Assembly: GCA_013399015.1 (NCBI GenBank)
Contig: VWZX01006714.1
Location: 248,001 to 312,000 of the forward strand
Source: Galbula dea
Taxonomy: Eukaryota; Chordata; Aves; Piciformes; Galbulidae
Direction: 5' to 3'
Length of the DNA stretch: 64,000 nt
Of the stretch, positions 60,310 to 64,000 are shown piece after piece; the stretch's first letter is position 1, and every line of letters starts with the position of its first letter. The notes below the pieces were generated by a model. The model saw only the letters and a program-made list of their open reading frames with translations, was not told the DNA's origin and did not search any database. Made by a program: the position numbers and the translations under genes.

Positions 60310-60602
60310 AAGAGAAAAAATGACTTATAATTACACTCCTAATTGGAAGTGATTAATGGCAGCAAAAGAACTTGGAGCGATTTCTGGTAATTAAATACTC
60401 ATTTTAATTCCTTTGCAGTGCTGAGCACCATATTTGCTTTACTGGTGATATTTATGGCTGTGCCTTAGCACAGTTTAACATCTTAAAAATACATGCTAAG
60501 TGATTAACATTTTGTTTTTGTAACTGGGTAAACAAGTAAATATCAATTAATTTGTTTACTTTGTGTCAGTAATTAGTGATTATTATGATTTCATAGTTTT
60601 CT
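60310..60602. promoter_or_regulatory. Candidate conserved non-coding element (possible enhancer)
   Basis: AT-rich unique sequence is packed with homeodomain-type cores (TAATTA, TTAATT, AATTAG). It also holds two facing forkhead-type sites, GTAAACAA at 60528 and TTGTTTAC at 60552. Dense motifs of this kind in long introns of neural adhesion genes often mark enhancers. This is inferred from composition; I cannot see conservation. Confidence 0.4.
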
Positions 60603-60690
60603 GGAGGATCTCTGCTCTGGAGGATTTGGGGCTTTTTGAGTAGAAATAGAGGAAACTTTGATTGCTCCCAAGCTAGGGGCGACCTGGACT

Positions 60691-60786
60691 CTCTGCTCCT
60701 GCATGGGGGCTTGGGGCTCTGCTGCTGCCTGGGGGCTCAGGGCTCTGCTCCAGCCTGGGGGCTCAGGGCTCTGCTCCAGCCTGGGT
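60691..60786 (+). repeat. 26-bp tandem repeat
   Basis: About four copies of a 26-base unit contain CTGGGGGCTCAGGG and CTCTGCTCCAGC. The last two copies are identical by eye and the first is the most diverged. Confidence 0.88.
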
Positions 60787-60826
60787 TCTGCTCATGGCTG
60801 CTCTAGCTGCAAAAAATAAAGATCTA

Positions 60827-60856
60827 GGAGGAGGAGGAGGAGGACGAGGAGGAGGC
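60827..60856 (+). repeat. (GGA)n microsatellite
   Basis: About ten GGA/GAG units with one C interruption near 60845. Confidence 0.9.
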
Positions 60857-61279
60857 AGGGATCACATCTGCAGTGGTTAAGGCTCCAAGGACATCACGGC
60901 CGAGTTTTGAGCCTGCTGACAGCGAAGCCTCTTGTGAGGGCTTGGTGCAAGAGGGAGGGAGCAGTCTGCACGTGGCAGATGCTTGCTGGCTGTTGCTTGG
61001 TGGTGAAGAACAGAAGTGTCAGGGAATCAGCTGCTTCTGCCAGGTTTTTGCTGCCTGCAAGTGACACCTTTCGAACTCAGCTGCTGCTTGCAATGCTGCA
61101 TGTCAAGGGCTGCTCAGGGCTGCCTTTCCTTTCCCTTCATTCCTGCTGCCAGAGTCATCTCCTCCTGACCCCACAGCTCTTTGGAGAAGGCTTTTCCCTG
61201 CTGATGTGTTCCATAGCCTCAGCTGAACCTTTGGGGGTGTATTTGCAGAATTTAATATTATCCTTAATGCTATCACTGT

Positions 61280-61406
61280 ATTGGCAGTGTTCAAGGCCAG
61301 GTTGGATGTGGCCTTGGGCAACCTGATCTCTAGTGGGTGGCATCCCTGGGGCTTGAGGCTAGATCATCTTTAAGGTCCCTTCCAACCCAAACCATTCTCT
61401 GATTGT
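61280..61406 (+). mobile_element. CR1 LINE 3' tip, type C
   Basis: TTGGCAGTGTTCAAGGCCAG, then ATCATCTTTAAGGTCCCTTC and ACCATTCTCTGATTG, form a short type C end. Confidence 0.9.
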
Positions 61407-61485
61407 GGTGCCACCAGCCTCTCCAAATAGGGTGCAAATGGGGGACAAGAGCTGGGGGTGTGTAGAGAGGAGAGACTGATAATCC

Positions 61486-61525
61486 AGTGATCTTTAAAGT
61501 CTCTTCCAAACCATTCTATGGTTTG
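61486..61525 (+). mobile_element. Possible CR1 3' tip
   Basis: About 40 bases, CAGTGATCTTTAAAGTCTCT then CCATTCTATGGTTT, resemble a very short CR1 end 80 bases after the previous one. It may be a second 5'-truncated insertion or a duplicated tail. Confidence 0.5.
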
Positions 61526-61746
61526 ATCGATTTGGGTTTGAATTTTGACATGGTCATTGTGGTTTGGGGTTTGGCTGTGGATGAGGAGCTGATGGATGCT
61601 GGTTTGTGATGCTGAACCTGGGTACAAGTGTTGAGAAGGCACTGAAGCAGGCAGGATTCCCATCCTGGTGAGCATGGGGTGTACAGCAGAGACCTACCAG
61701 TGCCCAGGGAGAGCTCTAACTGAAAATGCCATAGCCTGGCTTGTTC

Positions 61747-61944
61747 ATCTCAGAGGGTGGTGAGAAATTGGAACAGGTTGCCCAGAGAGGTGGTGGATGC
61801 CCCATCCCTGGCAGTATTCAAGGCCAGGCTGGATGTGGCCCTGGGCAACCTGGTCTACTGGGTGGCATTCCTGCCCATGACAGGGGGGTTGGAGCTAGGT
61901 GATCTTTAAGGTCCCTTCCAACCCAAGCCATTCTATGATGATGA
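61747..61944 (+). mobile_element. CR1 LINE 3' end, type C
   Basis: GGAACAGGTTGCCCAGAGAG, GGCCAGGCTGGATGTGGCCC and GATCTTTAAGGTCCCTTCC lead to ATTCTATGATGATGAT. It is close to the 9361-9570 copy. Confidence 0.94.
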
Positions 61945-62881
61945 TCTCCAGCACCAGCTGCCTGGCTCTTTCTCAAGCACAAGTCTTCTCTGCCTAGATG
62001 TGCTCCTGTCCTTCCTGCACCTTGACAAAGTTGTTTTGGGATGAGCCAGGCTGGGAATCTGTTTTCCTGAAAACTTGGTCCTGCTCACATAGTAACACTC
62101 TGGGCCAGAAAAGCACTTGATGGAAATCATGTCTCTTCCTCAGCAGTTCCTTGATTCCTTGCTAATGCTTTTCATTCCCTCTTGCTGCTTGAGAGAGCTG
62201 ATCATCTGATTAAATTAAGACAGACACAAAAGCAGCTGGCCTGCCAAAGCCTTGGATTTTATTAAAAATAATATTGTTTACAGAGTTCTCTCCTTTTATG
62301 GTGCATAGAAAGCAGTGTGTTCCACCCCAGCAGCCAGCAGGCTCCCTGCAATTTACCCAGGAAGAAATGGAAAGACATTAAACCTTCTCTTGATGGGGAC
62401 TAGGGGAGGGCAGGGAGGAGAAGGAGGTTGGGGATAAGAGACAGAGCAGAGCTGTGACAGCAGATGAGAGGGAAGGCAGCACAAAGAGAAGGAACAAAAA
62501 ATAAAGCAGAGAGAAAGAAGGATGGTTCCCTGCTCCCCTCCTCTGCTTCTCCCCTCACATACCTGTGCTGAAAGGAAGGATTCAAAGAGGAGCAAGATCG
62601 TGGAAGAAAGGAGATAAACTAGGCCAGAGAGCTTCAGCTGGGGACTCAGCCTCCACCTGAGCAGGGAGGAAGCTTCTTGCCTTCCTTGCAGTATTCAGGA
62701 GTCTTTTCTGGGCTATCCATGCTAGGGGAAAGGTTCCCTTTATCCTCAGCTGGTTTTTGAGGTTTTGCAGATGCTATGGTGAGCCCTTGGGCAGTGAGGC
62801 AAGTCAGGGCTGGGGGTGCTGGCTCCTGTCACCCAAGTGTGACTCAAGCCACCAAAAAGCTCTTGTGGTTTGTAAATGATC
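61945..62881. other. Intron sequence between CR1 copies
   Basis: A purine-rich stretch lies at 62400-62530. Nothing else recognised. Confidence 0.5.
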
Positions 62882-63263
62882 TCACAGAATCATGAAGGTT
62901 GGAAGAGATCTCTGAGATCATCAAGTCCAACCATCAGCCTAGCACCCCCATGCCACTAAACCATGGCCCTAAGCACCACATCTAGATGTTTTTCAACCCC
63001 TCCAGGGATGATGACTCCACCACTGCCCTGTGCAGCCTGGGTCAATGCCTAGCAACTCTTTCTGGGAAGGAATTTTTCCTGCTATTCAATCTAAACCTCC
63101 CTTGATGCAACTTGAGGCCATTGCCTCTTGTCCTCTCACTGGTAACACAAAGAGACCAACCTCAGCTCACTCCAACCTCCTTTCAGGTAGTTGAAGAGAG
63201 TGAGAAGGTCTCCTCTCTGCCTCCTCTTCCTCAGACCAAACAACCCCAGTTCTCTTAGCTGCT
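62882..63263 (-). mobile_element. CR1 LINE 3' part, reversed
   Basis: It starts with the inverted tail TCACAGAATCATGAAGG. It continues through CCATGGCCCTAAGCACCAC and GGATGATGACTCCACCACTG to CAACCCCAGTTCTCTTAGC. Confidence 0.93.
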
Positions 63264-64000
63264 ATTTGATCTACCAGGGGCAAAGAGAAGGTTTGCAGGA
63301 CATATAGCAATGAGTCCTGAGGTGAGGGCCAGACAGGGCAGCAAGGAGAGGCACAGAGGTTTTTCCAAGGTCACAGCAGCAGTTTGAGATTAGCACCCAA
63401 ACATGAACAGCCCTGTGCTGGGTACAGTGGGTGTGTGGCTTGCTTTGGGAGGCATGGAGGAACCTTGCTGATGCTTTGCTGCAGGAGTGCCCTGTCTCTG
63501 CTTTGCTTTCTCTCTTCTTTCTCTTTCTTTGTTTGATTAGGTTCCAAATAATTAATTGAAGAGACCCATGGCTAATGGTTTGAATGAAGAATGGATGGGT
63601 ACTTTAATTAACTTGTGAAAGGATTAGACACTTCTGTTTTCAGTCTCTCTGACCCCTGCTGAAGCAACAAGGCTTCAACATCCCCATGTTTGGAGGCAGC
63701 TAGGCACAGTGTGAATGTCCCAGCCTATGGTTCCCTCACTGCACTGCCCAAGCCCCTCAGATCCTGCTGGGAAAGTGCCACCAGGGTTCCTGGTTGGAGT
63801 TAGCAAGTGGGGTCACTCCTTCTCCCTTTGTGGACAAGGTCTCCTAGGAGAAGCTTTTCCCACCCCATTTCCTTGGGCAGCTGTGCCCCAGTGTGCTCAC
63901 CATAGTGAGCACCTGCTGATGGCTGGCTGCATGTTGGTTTTGACACCTTCAGGGGGTTTGTTGTGGCTGAGGGAGGTGTCCCATGAGTTGTAGAGAGACT
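63264..64000. other. Intron sequence at the window end
   Basis: AT-rich sequence around 63535-63620 (AATAATTAATTGAAG, TTTAATTAACTTG) is followed by ordinary unique sequence. No exon seen. Confidence 0.5.

Noticed and set aside
43111..64000. Search for the shared IgLON Ig1 exon (VPVRSGD-type start) and the other IgLON leader
   Set aside because: Neither appears in any frame; these exons must lie outside the window.
1..64000. CRISPR arrays, operons, prophage or bacterial mobile elements
   Set aside because: The sequence is vertebrate; the tandem repeats have no spacer-repeat pattern, and no prokaryotic genes are present.

Overview
This window looks like a stretch of a bird nuclear genome. The evidence is the dense scatter of 5'-truncated CR1 LINE fragments, many ending in the avian CR1 tail (TTCTATGATTCTATGA or close variants), the absence of Alu/L1-type repeats, and one exon that matches a vertebrate IgLON gene. 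I count about 25 CR1 pieces covering roughly 7.5 kb (near 12 percent), in at least four 3'-end types. That is a heavy load for a bird and would suit a CR1-rich lineage such as woodpeckers, but that placement is only an inference. There are no bacterial-style genes, and almost every open reading frame here is chance, CR1-derived or made by a minisatellite.

The only protein-coding feature I can defend is one exon at 43035-43110 on the + strand. It encodes a start methionine and hydrophobic signal peptide and ends in a phase-1 GT donor. It closely resembles the alternative first exon of neurotrimin (NTM), a GPI-anchored IgLON cell-adhesion protein; the equivalent exon of the paralogue OPCML is the main alternative. 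Bases 1 to about 42.4 kb would then be upstream flank or an earlier NTM intron, and 43111-64000 the start of a large intron. No Ig-domain exon is in the window.

Layout: 1-15.7 kb is CR1-rich flank, including a CR1 nested in a CR1 and two near-identical CR1 copies in tandem orientation. 15.7-23.3 kb is CR1-free, with CpG-bearing unique sequence at 16.6-18.2 kb and a purine tract plus a 17-bp minisatellite at 21.7-22.3 kb. 23.3-37.8 kb is mostly unique sequence with a few CR1 pieces, a CA repeat and a 61-bp triplication. 37.8-40.2 kb holds the longest CR1. 41.8-44.3 kb is the GC- and CpG-rich promoter/exon block, flanked by G-rich minisatellites and damaged by an assembly gap and a false-looking 84-bp duplication. 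44.3-64 kb is intron with AT-rich, constraint-like islands, a 20-bp G-rich minisatellite near 55.1 kb and more CR1 at both 56.3 kb and 61.3-63.3 kb.

I found no new multi-gene system. The points most worth following are the NTM leader exon, the assembly fault in its promoter, the CR1-poor zone around it and several candidate enhancers, one with two facing forkhead-type sites.
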